Source: Apis mellifera
Taxonomy: Eukaryota; Arthropoda; Insecta; Hymenoptera; Apidae
Assembly (NCBI RefSeq): GCF_003254395.2
Contig: NC_037639.1
Coordinates: 2,121,001-2,185,000 of the forward strand
Direction: 5' to 3'
DNA: 64,000 nucleotides
In this document: one piece after another, positions 40,852 to 54,290 of the stretch
How the letters are laid out: every line of letters starts with the position of its first letter
How positions within the stretch are numbered: the stretch's first letter is position 1
Translations under genes and position numbers: made by a program
Notes under the pieces: generated by a model
What the model saw: only the letters and a program-made list of their open reading frames with translations
Databases searched by the model: none
Told to the model about the DNA's origin: nothing

Positions 40852-40877
<26 letters not shown>
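40817..40877 (+). repeat. Triplicated AAAGATTATTCT then 27-bp poly(A)
   Basis: The unit AAGATTATTCT occurs three times in a row, then a run of 27 A residues (40851-40877). It closes the less AT-rich decayed block on its right side. It may be a relic tail of a retroposed transcript or just homopolymer slippage. No polyadenylation signal was seen just before it. Confidence 0.85.
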
Positions 40878-40882
<5 letters not shown>

Positions 40883-41209
40883 CTATTCATCATTCATACT
40901 CAAAATCTTTCAATAATTTATATCATGGCAATATATCTTTTAATACCAATTTTTATCTGAAACATTTTTTTGTTTTTCTGATGGTAACAGAAATAATTAT
41001 GTTGTATACATTTAAAACAAACATTTAAAAGGTAACCATTGATTTTAATTTACGACATATTTAGATATTTTTATAATTATTTAAGTTAAAAAATAATCTC
41101 TATTATTATATTGAATTTTATATATATATTTATATTTATATTCGCGAGAGAACATCTTATGATCATTATATACCTATGAATATATTGCGGCAGATAATTA
41201 AGATATATA

Positions 41210-42470
41210 TTAGGTCTACCGAAAAGTTCTGTCCGAATCTATGACATCGCCACATAAGCACATGTTTATTTATTGCATGTTCGGCTCTATATTTTTATCG
41301 CTTAATGTACTGACATTACATACTGACGTAGCAAATAAACTATAATAAAGTTGATTCACATTAGTCTTAAGTGTGAAACGATAGTATACCCATGGCGACT
41401 GATAAAGTTCATTTATGCCACTGTATTTTATACGAATTTCAACAAGGAAGAAATGCTACAGAAGCATGTAGAAATTTATTGAAAGTGTTTGGTGAAGATA
41501 CAGTTTCTGATAGGACATGCAGAAGATGGTACGAAAAATTTGAAACAGGTGATTTCGACCTTTCTGATAAGCCACGTTCTGGGCGACCATATTTGATCGA
41601 TGACGATATTGTTAAGGCATGTTGGAGCAAGATCCTTTTCTGACAACATCAGAGATCGCAAAAAGGCTTAATTCAGCTCAACAAATCATTTCTGACCATA
41701 TTCGGAAGATAGGATTGGTGTGGTATTCAAGATGGGTGCCACATGAATTAAGTCAGAAAAATTTGGACCATCGAGTTGTCATATGCACATCTCTGCTTGC
41801 TCGGAACAAAATCGAGCCCTTTTTGAACCGGATGATAATTGGGGATGAAAAGTGGATTACATACAACAACATTGTAAGGAAAAGGGCATATTGTGAACCC
41901 GGAAAACCTAGCCCTTCCACCTCTAAACCAAATTTGACTCTGAATAAGAGAATGTTGTGTATATGGTGAGACCAATACATTATGAGCTTTTAAAAACTGA
42001 ACGAAAAGCTCAATTCGGAGAAGTATTGTCAGCAATTGGATAATTTAAAGACAGCGGTCCAAAAAAAGAGGCCGGCAATGTTCAATAGGAAGGACATCAT
42101 ACTGCATCACGATAACGCCAGACGCTGCTTTAGGGACTCGTCAAAAAATTGCAGGCTGGGAAATTCTGTCGCACTCACCATATTCCCCGGACATAGCACC
42201 CTCTGATTATCACTTGTTTTTATCCTTACAAAATTTTTTGACGGGCAAAAAATTCAAAAATGAAGAAGATGTCAAACAAGCACTGGTTCAATTTTTCGCA
42301 TCAAAAGATGAAACATTTTTCAAAAATGGGATATACAAATTGCCCTCACGCTGGCAAGAGATCATTAATAATAATGGCAATTATATTATTCAATAAAGTT
42401 AATTGGCGGTAAGAAAAAATTTGTATTTTGTTTTATTCCAAAAACGGACAGAACTTTCCGGTAGACCTAA
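41210..42470 (+). mobile_element. mariner element, copy 2
   Basis: A 1261-bp element of the same family as copy 1, in the opposite orientation. The ends are TTAGGTCTACCGAAAAGTTC (left, 41210) and the complement of TTAGGTCTACCGGAAAGTTC (right, ending 42470), with TA duplications at 41208-41209 and 42471-42472. It is very similar to copy 1 along its length but carries several small deletions of about 5-10 bp in the transposase. It is an inactive recent relative. Confidence 0.95.
41392..42396 (+). pseudogene. mariner transposase, broken (copy 2)
   Basis: The first frame (41392-41643, 83 codons, MATDKVHL start) is the helix-turn-helix part. The second (41619-41969) carries the linker, WVPHEL and the first catalytic aspartate (IIGDEKW). 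It ends at a TGA that replaces the second Trp codon of the IWWD motif. Beyond it, a deletion of about 10 bp and smaller deletions near 42120 and 42155 scramble the frame, taking out part of the second aspartate region. The C-terminal 60 codons (to 42396, ending NGNYIIQ) reopen in frame. The one-base frameshift between frames one and two is identical to that in copy 1. Confidence 0.92.
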
Positions 42471-45400
42471 TATATATAATAATGAATCGATCAAAATTAT
42501 TTTTTTATAAGTAAAAAAAAAAAAAAGATATTAAAAAAGATATTAAGATATTAAAATAAAATAAAATAAATACAAAAATAAAATTTTTTATTATAACAAA
42601 AAAATAATTTTATTATAACATAATAATTGAATATTTAAAATAAAATAAAAATAGATAATACATTTAAATTAATTAAGAATTTGCACAAGAAGCAAGAAAT
42701 AAAGTTATTAATATAATTACAAATATATTACAAATATATAATATTATAAGTATAAATTGGCTCGTATTGTTATCAAATTTGAATTGTTATCAAATTATTG
42801 GAAATGTTTGAGAATATTTTTTAAGAAAAATTTATATAAATAAATATAAATAAATATAAATAAATTCATATAAATAATTTTTTGAAAAGATCTTATAAAT
42901 GTCATAAAAATCATGTAGAAATATGACAATTTAAACATAATCAATGTATAAATCAATACATCGTATTTTTTAAATTATAAACAAAAATCGTATAAATCAT
43001 ATAAATTATTGATAAAGTATTTTGTTATACAAACTTGTTTCTCTTTTTTGTATTATTTAATATATAATTATTCAGCTTATTTGATCTTTTATAAAACATG
43101 AAAATATTTTTATATTTAATATTAAAGATATTTTTTCATTTAATATTATTAACATGTTCTTTTATTGTTTTAAATTATATTAAAAATAATAATTTTTACT
43201 TCAACAAATATAATTTCAAATATATATAAAATCAATTTTCATAATATAATTATCTCAAGTAATTTGTAAATTATTTCTTTTATGAAAAAATATTATATAA
43301 AAGTTGTATAAAAGAGGATATGATATAATATGATAGTTAATTTTTTTGTAAAGAATATTTAAAGAGATATGAAAATAGTAAACATATATAAGTCATTTGT
43401 TTTTTTTTAGAATTTGTATTTTTTATATTATATAATAAAATATCGATATAGATTATTATTTTCAAAAAATTAATAAACCATTTAAATAAAAAAATTAATA
43501 AACCATTTAAATTAAAAAAAATTAATAAACCATTTAAATAAAAAAAATTATTATTTTAGGAAATATTTTAACCATGAGTATTACAAGCAAAAATTTACTT
43601 AAAAAATGTAATATGGCACGATCATATTTTTCTAATTTTACATCCAAAAAAGAATTAAACATGTTTTTTTCATTTTATATTTAAATATTATTTAAAATAC
43701 CAAATGATGTTCTTGTGAATAAGTGATAAATATTATGTTCGATAATTTTGAATTATTAAATATTTTTAATTAATTTTATTATTAATATGTATTATATATT
43801 GCTCTTTAACAATCCAATAGTTTCTAAAAGAAGAATAACAAATTCAAAAATAATAAACAAATTTGATTACATTGCAATAACAATAGCATTATATTTATTA
43901 TTAAAAGAAAGAAAATAAATGTTTTTAGGAATTTTAATGATTCTCAAGCCGATTCAATTCATATTGCAAAATATATAAAAATTGTGGAAGATAAAATATT
44001 ATGATCAAGATGTGATTTTGTAAAAAAACTTTGGACTAGAGTTTTTTCTATTTGATAATTCTATATTGAAAATTCACTAAAAATTCACGAAGCATATTAT
44101 TAAGCATAATAACTTATGATATATATTAAAATAAATCTTTTTAGTACAGATTTTAATTTATTTTTAAATGTTTTCACTTGGTAATGAAAAATATTTCCAT
44201 CGAATCATGAAAAATTTGATGCAAAATTTAATCCTAACAATTGAATATGCTAATAATACTTTTAAATTGCATTATACAGAGTTATGTAATGAATCAATGA
44301 TAGAAATTTGATAGAAATCTTTGATAGAAATTTTTTGCAATCTAAATATCATAAATACTTGTTGAATAAGAAATATCATAAGCGGAATATAAACTTTTGG
44401 AATATTAAATTATTATATAATTTTTTATTATTATCGAAATGCGAAATTGAAAATTAATAATAAAATTGAACTTGACTATAATATTATTATACAACAAAGT
44501 ATTTGTTTAAATGCATTGATAATTTTTTTATTAGCATCAAATTAATCAAATTTTTATATTTTAAAAATATATACTTAAAAGACAAAAAGAAAATCCTAAT
44601 TGAAATTGTTTTATGTAATTATTATAAAAAAATTTAAAAAACTATTTTATTAACTTCTAATAAAGAATGTAATAATAAATAAAATGAAATATTAAAGAAA
44701 GAAAAAATAAAATTATCTTTCATCACATACATAATATGTTATATATTATATATTATAAATGGAGTTGATAAATATAATAAAATATTATATGCATATCGAG
44801 ATAAACAACAGATTAAATAATGATGGGAAAAATAGATAGAAAAAAAATCATATTTATATGATATATATGTGTGTATATATATATATTTAAAGAAAAAAGA
44901 AATTATGAAAAAAGAGATAAATATTACGACTTTGATATGATTTTATATCTATATTATCTTTGAGATAAAATACGAATGGAAAAGAAAAAAGAAACATCAC
45001 TTTATCATTAATAAAAAAAATATACAAATTAACTACCAAAATATAATTTGAGACAATGTAATTTATAACAACAAATCTAAGGCAATTTAATTATATGTGA
45101 AAGATTCAATATATAGAAGAAATTTATATCTATGTATTGATAAACATATATATATATATATGTAAATTTTATTTGTTAAGTTATAATTTTCCAAATATAT
45201 ATTTTATATTTAGTTTATTTAATACTCATTTAATATTGTAAAATATACAAATTTTTACATTATCATATTTCACGTTATTATAATTTTGATAAAAATACAT
45301 TGATAAAATTCGATAAAAAATTTCAATTTTATTGATCAATTAGTTAAATATTTTTAAATACTGAACAAGAAAAGCACTTAGGATTTAAATGATTAATTTG

Positions 45401-46050
45401 AATTTTATAAAATTTATTATATGAAAGATAAAATATGAATAAAAGAATATCGCTTTGCATATTCTTTTTCTTGTGGAAATACAATTATATTTTGTAAATA
45501 CTTCATTAATACAAAAATGGATAAAACTATAAATATAATACATATAATAATATTTATTTTTGTCCAGTCTAATAATTTTAGAAAAGATATAAAATTTTTA
45601 CGCTTGCTTAGAGATATTTATAAATAATCTATTTTTAAGTTTTATATGTACATATAATACAAGTTTATAGATTAACTAGATTAAGTAGATTAACTAAAAC
45701 ATGTTTTAAGGGATGAATTATAATTTACAGATTATAATATAGATTTTTTGTTTCATATAATTTTTTATAATACATATTATAAAAAATATAATTTATATTA
45801 ATTATATATATAATTTATATTAAATGTGATACTTAATATTATCAATTAAAATCTTTGATTCTATATCATTTATCACAAACTAAAATCTTGCTATTTTATT
45901 ATAAAAAAATGCAAAAAATCATTAATATTAAAACTACAAGACAATATAAAACTCAACAATAAAACCATTATTATATAACAATATAACCATTAAAACTTGA
46001 TATTAACCTGAAATTATTATATTTATTTAATATAACTTTCATTTTATATA
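42471..46050. other. AT-rich non-coding DNA between mariner copies 2 and 3
   Basis: Simple AT-rich sequence with an (ATAAATAA)n patch at about 42835-42865 and a three-fold tandem repeat at 43465-43555. No gene or exon was recognised on either strand. Confidence 0.6.
43465..43555. repeat. Tandem repeat, AATTAATAAACCATTTAAAT unit
   Basis: Three consecutive copies of AATTAATAAACCATTTAAAT plus a variable A-run (period about 27-29 bp). Confidence 0.92.
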
Positions 46051-47012
46051 TTGGGTTGGCAACTAAGTAATTGCGGATTTCAGTTGAAGTTGATGATGAC
46101 CTAATCAAAGCAATAATCGATTCGGATCGTCACAGTACAATCGTCTCGTTCTCGCAGAGAAGCTTCATGTATTACATACATGCATTGAAAACCACTTAAA
46201 ACAACTTGGCTATGTTCAAAAACTCGATACATGGGTTCCTCACGAACTGAAAGAAAAGCATTTAACGCAACGCATTAACAGCTGCGATTTGCTAAAGAAA
46301 CGTAATGAAAATGATCCATTTTTAAAACGACTGACAACTGGCGATGAAAAATGGGTTGTTTACAACAATATCAAGTGGAAAAGATCGTGGAGCAGGCCAC
46401 GTGAACCAGCTCAAACAACATCAAAAGCTATTCATCAAAAGAAGGTTTTGTTATCAGTTTGGTGAGATTACAAAGGAATTGTCTATTTTGAACTCTATTT
46501 GTCTATCTTGAACCACCCAACCGAACGATCAATTCTGTTATCTACATTGAACAACTAACGAAATTAAACAATGCAGTTTAAAACAATGCAGAAGAAAAGC
46601 GGCCCGAATTGACAAATCGAAAAGGTGTTGTATTCCATCATGACAATGCAAGGCCATACACATCTTTGGTCACTCGGTAAAAATTATTGGAGTTTGGTTG
46701 GGATGTTTTGCCACATCCACCATATAGTCCTGACCTTGCATCATCTGATTACTTTTTGTTTCGATCTTTACAAAACTTCTTGAATGGTAAAAATTTCAAT
46801 AATGATGATAATATCAAATCGTACCTGATTCAGTTTTTTGCTAATAAAAACCAGAAGTTTTATGAACGTGGGATTATGATGCTATCTGAAAGATGGCAAA
46901 AGGTCATTGATCAAAATGGGCAATACATTATAGAATAAAGTTATTTAGTTCTATGAAAAAATTGTCTTTGATTTTCTAAAAAAAATCCGCAATTACTTAG
47001 TTGCCAACCCAA
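46051..47012 (+). mobile_element. mariner element, copy 3 (different subfamily, internally deleted)
   Basis: A 962-bp element with perfect 30-bp terminal inverted repeats (46051-46080 and 46983-47012) starting TTGGGTTGGCAACTAAGTAA, and TA duplications on both sides. It belongs to another mariner subfamily than copies 1 and 2, as shown by the different ends and protein. Compared with the usual length of about 1.3 kb, some 330 bp are missing just inside the left repeat, covering the 5' UTR and roughly the first 75 codons of the transposase. Confidence 0.95.
46089..46938 (+). pseudogene. mariner transposase remnant (copy 3)
   Basis: The reading begins mid-protein (VDDDLIKAIIDSDRHST), then the linker with WVPHELKEKHLTQRI, the first catalytic aspartate (LTTGDEKWVVYNN), the second (VFHHDNARP) and the third (SSDYFLFRSLQ), and the normal C-terminus NGQYIIE. 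It is interrupted by TGA at 46463-46465 in the SVWWD motif, by a small duplication around 46490-46510 and by a TAA near 46679. The N-terminal DNA-binding domain is largely deleted. It is inactive as a coding gene, though its ends could still serve as substrate for a matching transposase. Confidence 0.93.
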
Positions 47013-48500
47013 TATTTTCGAATTTTAAGATACATATGATTTTGCATCCGTTATATTTTCATATTTTCAATTTTTTTATATATTTTTTTTATTATGCTTC
47101 ATTTAATACAAATTTGAATTGATTAATAAAATTTAATAATCATCAACTAATATTTTTATATATTTATATATATAATTTTTATATTTGTTTTAGTCTTAAT
47201 AATCGACTTCAAATATGCTACGAATATTAACATACTATATAGAAAGAATGAGTTTAATAACTAGGCCAGATTATAAATGTTTCTCTTGATGAATATGATA
47301 TGAACTTTTTTTAAAAAATTTTATTGATAAATTCTTTCTTTTTCTATTTTTCTATTAAATTTCAACATTATGAAATAATAATAATAAGAATAATTATAAA
47401 TGTGGATAATAAGAGAATAATACATTTATAATAGAACAATTATAATATTGTCACACTTTATAACTTTTTTTTTAAAATAATTACAGAGAAATATGATTAT
47501 AAATAATATTTCATGTCAGAGATGAATGATACTAGATTATTTAGCTTAGAAAAATTCAAAGTTATAATTATTTTTCGTGATAAATTATAACTCAAAACAT
47601 AATTTCGATACGCTCTTGCCTTGACGAGATTTATGATAAATATATATTGATCACATAATAGCTCGAAGAATTCTTCTTCGGGATTATTTAAACAGTTGAT
47701 CCATGATATCGTTGGCTAGAAATTTCTAAAAGAGTATTTTCCATGATGTACTTTGATATGAATTAGAGTTTATTAAGATTTAATTTTGTTTTAATTAATT
47801 ACGAGTTATTATGAGAAACAATAGCTTCACATAACATATATAGTATATTCATCAATATACTTTACTGTTTATTATAAAAATGCGAATATCATATTTTTTC
47901 ATCTATTCAACTTCAGTTAAAGATTTTACGCATGTATTTCTTAATATTTCATCATTCAACATTTAACTTCACAATCGCGAACATAAAGATTTAAATAAAA
48001 GTATTTAGTTCTAAAATATACAATATAGAAGAAAAATTAAGAATAATTCTCTTACTGAATTAGTGATAATAATTGATCAATGTTGATAACCACAAAGTGA
48101 ATGATAGATATATTATCTTCATGTTATTTTTTGAATATTTTATTAGTAATCAATTTAGCTTTTAAGAAGGATCAATGTTAAAAAAGAATGCTCAAAAAAA
48201 ACGATTTCAAAATTCGAATTGAATTTTTAGTGAAGATTGATTTTATTTTATCTACTTACTTTATCAATTGTTTTTTAATTTAATTTAACTATAATGTATC
48301 GTTTTTTATCGTAATATTTTTTCCAAATATTTCAAGTAATATTTATTATTTATTTAATAAAAAAAATAAAAAATAAAAAAAATATATATATTTTTTTAAA
48401 TATATACATATATATATTTATTTAATAAAATACTATTTATTTTGAATGATGAATAAATTCGATTTATTCCTTCTATACGCATAACAGTGTTAATTAGTTT
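47013..48500. other. Non-coding DNA with a mildly GC-richer part
   Basis: About 47560-48010 is less AT-rich than the flanks and reads like more of the decayed material seen at 38-40 kb, but no continuous alignment could be made by eye. No frame with known similarity. Confidence 0.35.
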
Positions 48501-48760
48501 ATTTATTGTTCTTAAATTTTTTGTCGATAAAAAAATATTTTATCATTTATATTCAATACTTTCCTGAATTGCATGATATATTATGCTTGTTCATGCTTAG
48601 TCAACGTATGCAACATTACCATCGCGATTCGATTAACCTATGTTTCGTGATTAATTCAGTATCTTTTGTTAATAACTTGTTAACACCAATAAAAATCTAT
48701 GTAAAAAAAAAAAAAATGTTGTTTGAAATTATCTCAGAAATTAATCGGTGATCTCACATT
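48500..48760 (+). pseudogene. Decayed block of unknown origin, segment E
   Basis: An 81-codon frame (48506-48751) includes FPELHDILCLFMLSQRMQHY, which has a more protein-like composition than most frames here. The nucleotides 48598-48720 align by eye with 52250-52390: TATGCAxCAT, ATCGCGATT, TTCGTGATT and TTTTGTT followed by ATAA, all in order. The frame is broken in the other copy. It is likely a relic of a repeated gene or element; no family assigned. Confidence 0.35.
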
Positions 48761-50640
48761 TTTGATATACTCTATATAATATATATTTTGTATATATTGA
48801 TATTTTTAATTTTTTAGATAATATTTAGTGTATTAATTAAAATTGATTAAGAGATATTTAGATATTAAGATAATCTTGTCAAGAATTATTCAATTTCTAA
48901 ATATGATAATGAATGATATTTTCTATGATATTTAAATTAGTGAAACAAACGAAGGTCATAAATAGAGCAATAATCAATTACATTTATAATTGATTACTAA
49001 AAGTAATTATGATAATCATAATTATTATTTAAAAAATTATAAATATAGGAATTAATATATCTTATAATTATAATAATCTTGCATAAAATTTTTAATTTAT
49101 AATCAATAATTTATCTATAATTAATAATTATATATTTATATTATATGAATATATATATGAATAATTATATTATTATATTATTTATATTATTATGTTATTT
49201 ATATGTTACAGTAATACATATTTATTATGTTAATAGAAAATTAATAAAAATGAACAAAGAAAAAATTTGAACAAAGAGAAAATTTGCAGCTTTTCAAAGA
49301 AGCAATAATTAAAATAATTCTAAATTCAGAATTCTGTAAGAGTATAAGAAATTATTTCGATATCTTTAATTATGATTATTGCTTTTATTGATTATTTAAT
49401 GATTATAAAATATTTAATTAGTAATCATGATTAATAGTATGATTTTATTTATAATCTTTGTTCAATCATTAATTTTCAATCATTAATCATCTTTTAATTA
49501 TTTATCTAAAGATTAGCAATGAAGGAAATTAATTGATCTACAAAATATATGTTACATAAGATTTTAATAATTATAAACTTAATTATATTTAATTTATTTT
49601 ATTTTAGATTAAATAAATAAATGAAGCCATTTATTGTAAATAAATAAATAATTGTATAAATAAAATTTAGAAAAAAATAAAATAAAAAAAATTAGATAAT
49701 TTTTATATTTTTTAAATATAATCAATATAATTATTATTATCGATATTAATTGAAAGTTATATATAATATAATTTATATAATATAATATAATACAATATAT
49801 AATATAATACAATATAATATAATATAATACAATATAATATAATAAAGATATAATATAATTATTCGATTAAGAAAATTGTATTCTTAGAGTTGAGACTTTC
49901 ATCTATTTTATCTATTTAAGAGATCACGTTGGGTTTTATAAAATATTTGTTCTATATAAAATATATGTTCTATATAATTTTTGTCTATTTATTATCTATT
50001 AATATCTTAAAAGTCTGCCTTATACAAACAATTGCTTATCATGCAAAACTATAAATAATCCAAAATATAAGTTGTAAGTTTTAGCAATTTTCGAATTCAT
50101 TCGAAATCCTTGAATTCAATTCTATCTCGTATAATAGAAAACAAGAGATGAGTAAAATTTAAAGAAATATACAGATAGTAATTATTAAATATTCAATGAA
50201 TAATGATGTATTTTATATAGAATATTATTCAAATAATAATATTATATTAATTTTCTTATATGAATCAAAAAAGTGTCGGAATATTAATATGAATCACAAT
50301 ATTTTTAAATAATATATTTAATATATAATATATATATCATTATATAAGAATTGGCAAGTTTCACAGAAAATATTTTTTCTATTTACAATAAATAAACGAT
50401 AGAGACTAACAAAAAGAGTAAAATATATAAAAGTAATTTTAAGAAAGTAATGTATCATTTCCTTTTTTTTATTTAATTTTTAAAAGATTAGATATAGGAG
50501 CCCAGGAAACATTAAAAAAGATTTATGAAAATTAATGTTATCACAATTCAAAGAACTAATTCATATAAGTATGCGACACTAATATAAAATTTAATAAATT
50601 TCATACTTAATTTTTATTCATATTATGGCTATAGTTATAG
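48761..50640. other. AT-rich non-coding DNA, no gene seen
   Basis: Simple sequence, including an ATAATATAATACAATAT repeat block at about 49755-49855 with an I/Y-rich by-product frame on the minus strand. Confidence 0.6.
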
Positions 50641-50699
50641 TTTTGGGTAGGGAATTTGAATCAGATACAAAAGAATTTGATCAAATATAAAAGCAATAA

Positions 50700-51260
50700 G
50701 AGATATGTTTGCAGCATCTATTTGCGAAATTTAACATCGTATTCGGAGAAATTTTTCATATAAAAAACTCTTTTTATTATTACCGCACAGTCTATATTAA
50801 GCCTAAACAAAGAATGATATTATCTGAGAAAATTGTTTTTAAGAATTTAGCCGACATTTATAATTATATATTTCTGACATATTTCAACCGATCTTAATAG
50901 TGACATATTTCAAATATGGCTGATTCTAAGATAAATAACATTGTTTTAGTTCAAGGAATCTATAAGAAAGATGCGATCTGTTTCTGTTTATCGTGAGATT
51001 TTTGTATACAGATCACTCAGGCGAGGAATTTGGGGGATGCTAGACATTGCGATATTATTGATATTATTGATCATTAGCGTGCTCCAATGGGAAACTTCCA
51101 ATTGAAATAGGAAGAGATTTTTTTGAGGCATGAGCTTTGCTAAGAAAGTTTCATTGTGAACACATCATAGTTCGATCGCCAAATATGACAATTACATTGT
51201 ATAGTTTATTCAAACATCGTGCATTGGCCGGCGGACATATTATTTGCTTTAACTCTGTTT
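50700..51260 (+). pseudogene. Decayed block of unknown origin, segment B
   Basis: Clearly GC-richer, with the phrases AGGCGAGGAATTTGGGGGAT and GCATTGGCCGGCGGACATAT. A 62-codon frame (50709-50897) starts MQHLFAKFNIVFGEIF, and a later frame on the same strand contains LPIEIGRDFFEA before a stop. The portion 50905-51180 is collinear with 38880-39180 in segment A. Frames are disrupted in both copies, so this is a relic, not a working gene. Identity unknown. Confidence 0.4.
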
Positions 51261-52249
51261 TTTAAAAAAATTATTTAATAAATATTAGTCTATATCTTTG
51301 CGTGTAATCGCTCATACAGTTCACTCATCTTTAAGAAGTATACCATTTGTTATGATATCTTGAAAAGCATTTTACAAGCATCCAATTAGTAATTTACATC
51401 CACCCATTAATAATATCGTTGCGGGCACAAATAAGAAAAACAAATAAACAAGTTTTATAATATAAAAATAAATAAGTATTAATTGATGCTGCTCATTACT
51501 GAAATTAAATATAGATGATTTAACATAAAATTTTTCAAAAAAAAAAAAAATATATATATATTATCGGTTATAACAAAAAACATGATAACTCATAATGTAA
51601 AAAGATATCTCAGATATCATTAGATAATTCTATTATTACATTAGTTTTAAGCAAATATTAATCTTAAAAAATGCTATAAAAATATATTATGTTTTATCTT
51701 TTTTTTTTCAGTGGTATATATCGATTCAATGATAATAAATTATATGATACTGAATAAAAATTGATTTCAACGATTTAAAGAATCACGAATAGTTTATAAA
51801 TGACAGACAATTTGTCATTTCATGATAGATATGTGTCAAAACTGCAGGATCCGTTATAATATAAAAATATTTTAATGCTGCATATACTAAATTTCAATAC
51901 TTAGGATTTATAATAATTTTTGACGATAGCAAATATAAAATATATTTTATATAAAAGACGATTATAAATTCATAGAAAATCCAAAGACTATCTAAAGACT
52001 TCAAATCATTAACAATGCAAACAATTTTGAAAATTAACAATGATATTAACTCTAAATGATAAAAATATAATTTTATTGTATCATGATTTATGTACAAGCT
52101 TAAAAATAATAATTATATAATATATTTTATATAATTTATATAATTTATATATTATTTTTATATTAAATATATTATATAAAATAGAAATTAATTATAAAAA
52201 TATGAACAGGATATTCTATATATGTATTCTATATATGTTTAATACATAT

Positions 52250-52400
52250 ATGTAACAAATATGCAGCATATACAATCGCGATTAATTTATGCGCTTCGTG
52301 ATTGATCAGTTTTTTTTGTTGATAAATAATTACTAACAAAATTGCAATAAAAGTTTTTTCCAAACAAAAAAAAATATTTCTTGGAATTTTCAGAAATCAA
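52250..52400 (+). pseudogene. Decayed block of unknown origin, segment D
   Basis: Short block containing TATGCAGCAT, ATCGCGATTAATTT, CTTCGTGATTGATCAG and TTGCAATAAAAG. The order matches 48598-48720. In the frame used by segment E it reads MQHIQSRLIYALRD and then a stop. Too short and broken to name. Confidence 0.35.
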
Positions 52401-54019
52401 CAATTAATAAATATTTTTTCACTAGATATTCTTTTTTAGGATATCTTATATATGTATAAATTGTAAAAAAAAGCAAGCAAGTAAAAAGATAAAAAATGAA
52501 TCTATTTCTGCAACTTTTAAATATTGACGTATGGATTAAACAAATAATAAAAACTTGCAGGATATTTTTTTGCAAATGATTATAATAGAATAATATTTGA
52601 CAATTCTTTTCAAAGAATGAAATCATAAACAATTTTAAGAAAATCAAATTCTAAAAGAAACAGATAAGAAAATTAAAATGATAAAAAAAAAGAATTTTTA
52701 GATAGAAAAGTATTTGAAAATTAATGAAATTTGTCATTAAATTCATTTTATTATACACTTCTGAATGAAATGATAGTGAAAAAGATTATCATTGAGAACG
52801 TATGATACATTGGATTAAATTGGATTAAATAAATTGGATTGTGTTTTATGCAAAAAGTGTAAAGATAATAATTCACTTTAAAAAGTTCTCCTACACAAAA
52901 CTATCAAAAAAAAAGATGTCTTATAATCTATAGATGGGCAGAAAAATAGATTTGGTGACATTTATAAATATTCAATTGGAAAGAATTTATATCATTCGTA
53001 TCTAAAATGAAATCATTCGAATCGGCATAAGGATGAAAAATATTTTCCTTTTTTGTTTATCAATACATTATAATCTTATCTATATATGTAATAATTAAAA
53101 TAAAAAAATTGGTATTTTTATGAATATATTAAGTTAAGATCAATAAGAAAAATCCATATTTCTTCTAGAATATTTCTTTTAAGGCATGAACGATCATAAA
53201 TACAATATAAAAAACTCAATTCTAAAAGAAATGCATTTTTATTGAATATTACAAAAATTTGAAAGAATTAAAGAAAACAAATTAATTAAAGTAAAGAATT
53301 CAACGAATATAATAAAGATATAGAATTTTTTTGCATTAAAGATTAGTTTGGAATAAAAAAAATTCCAGATGAAGAGAAACAAATGTAATTAATTTTATGC
53401 AATCAATGCAAGATCTTCCAAATAAGAAAATAAAAGAGAAAAAAAGCGCAAGATATAAAGCTGAAGAAATACATAGCAATTTTCCGTTTGACAATGACAG
53501 AAAAAAATAACAACAATAATAATAATGAATCATTAAAAGAAATATTTAAAAAATCATTCAAAAATAAAATATTTTTAACATGAAAGAAAAATTAAAGAAT
53601 TCTCAAATATAATAAAGCTATTAACAACATGAGATTTATCATTATGCAAAAAAACTTTGTTTTCAACTAAAATATACTAATTATAGTAGATAAAAAAAAA
53701 GAATTAGTTTTATTAAAAATAAACATGTTGTAATCATGAGAATTTTTAAATTTTCCATAACTAAAAAAAATCTAATTCTAATAAAATCCAAATGAATTTT
53801 CAAATTGAAAAAAGACAAAAGTATTTCAGTCAAATTTTCAAAACACATTTATTTGTGAAAGACTTCGCAATTCTCTAGATTAGATTTTAATGATTTGATT
53901 TATGTTTTTAAATATTTAATGATTAGATTTCTTATTCTTTAACAATGTAACTGGTTATTAATCTTTTGAATATTACCAACTGAATTTTCTTAAAAGAATT
54001 AAAAGACGAAAAAATGTTA

Positions 54020-54290
54020 ATATATTCTGATATCTTTGGAGATCAATTCTAAAACTAAAATAAATATTAAAATAAATATACAAAAAGTCGATTAATTTAT
54101 TATATTTATTATTTTACATTAATAATTTAAATTCGCGTTGAACGAAATAAGGAAATAAAATGAAAATCAATATAATTTTGAAAAAGCGGTTTCATTTACA
54201 ATTTCCATCTCATATCAATATAAATTTCAATTATTTATAACAATAAATAAACTTCAATCAATACTTGTGAATATTAACTTTTGTATTTGT
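54020..54290. repeat. Dispersed repeat, copy B
   Basis: Collinear with 27715-27950: AAAAAGTCGATTAATTTATT, AATTTAAATTCGCGTTGAAC, GCGGTTTCATTTACAATTTC, ATCTCATATCAATAT and AATAAATAAACTTCAATCAA. Probably an old transposon fragment. No terminal repeats were defined. Confidence 0.7.
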
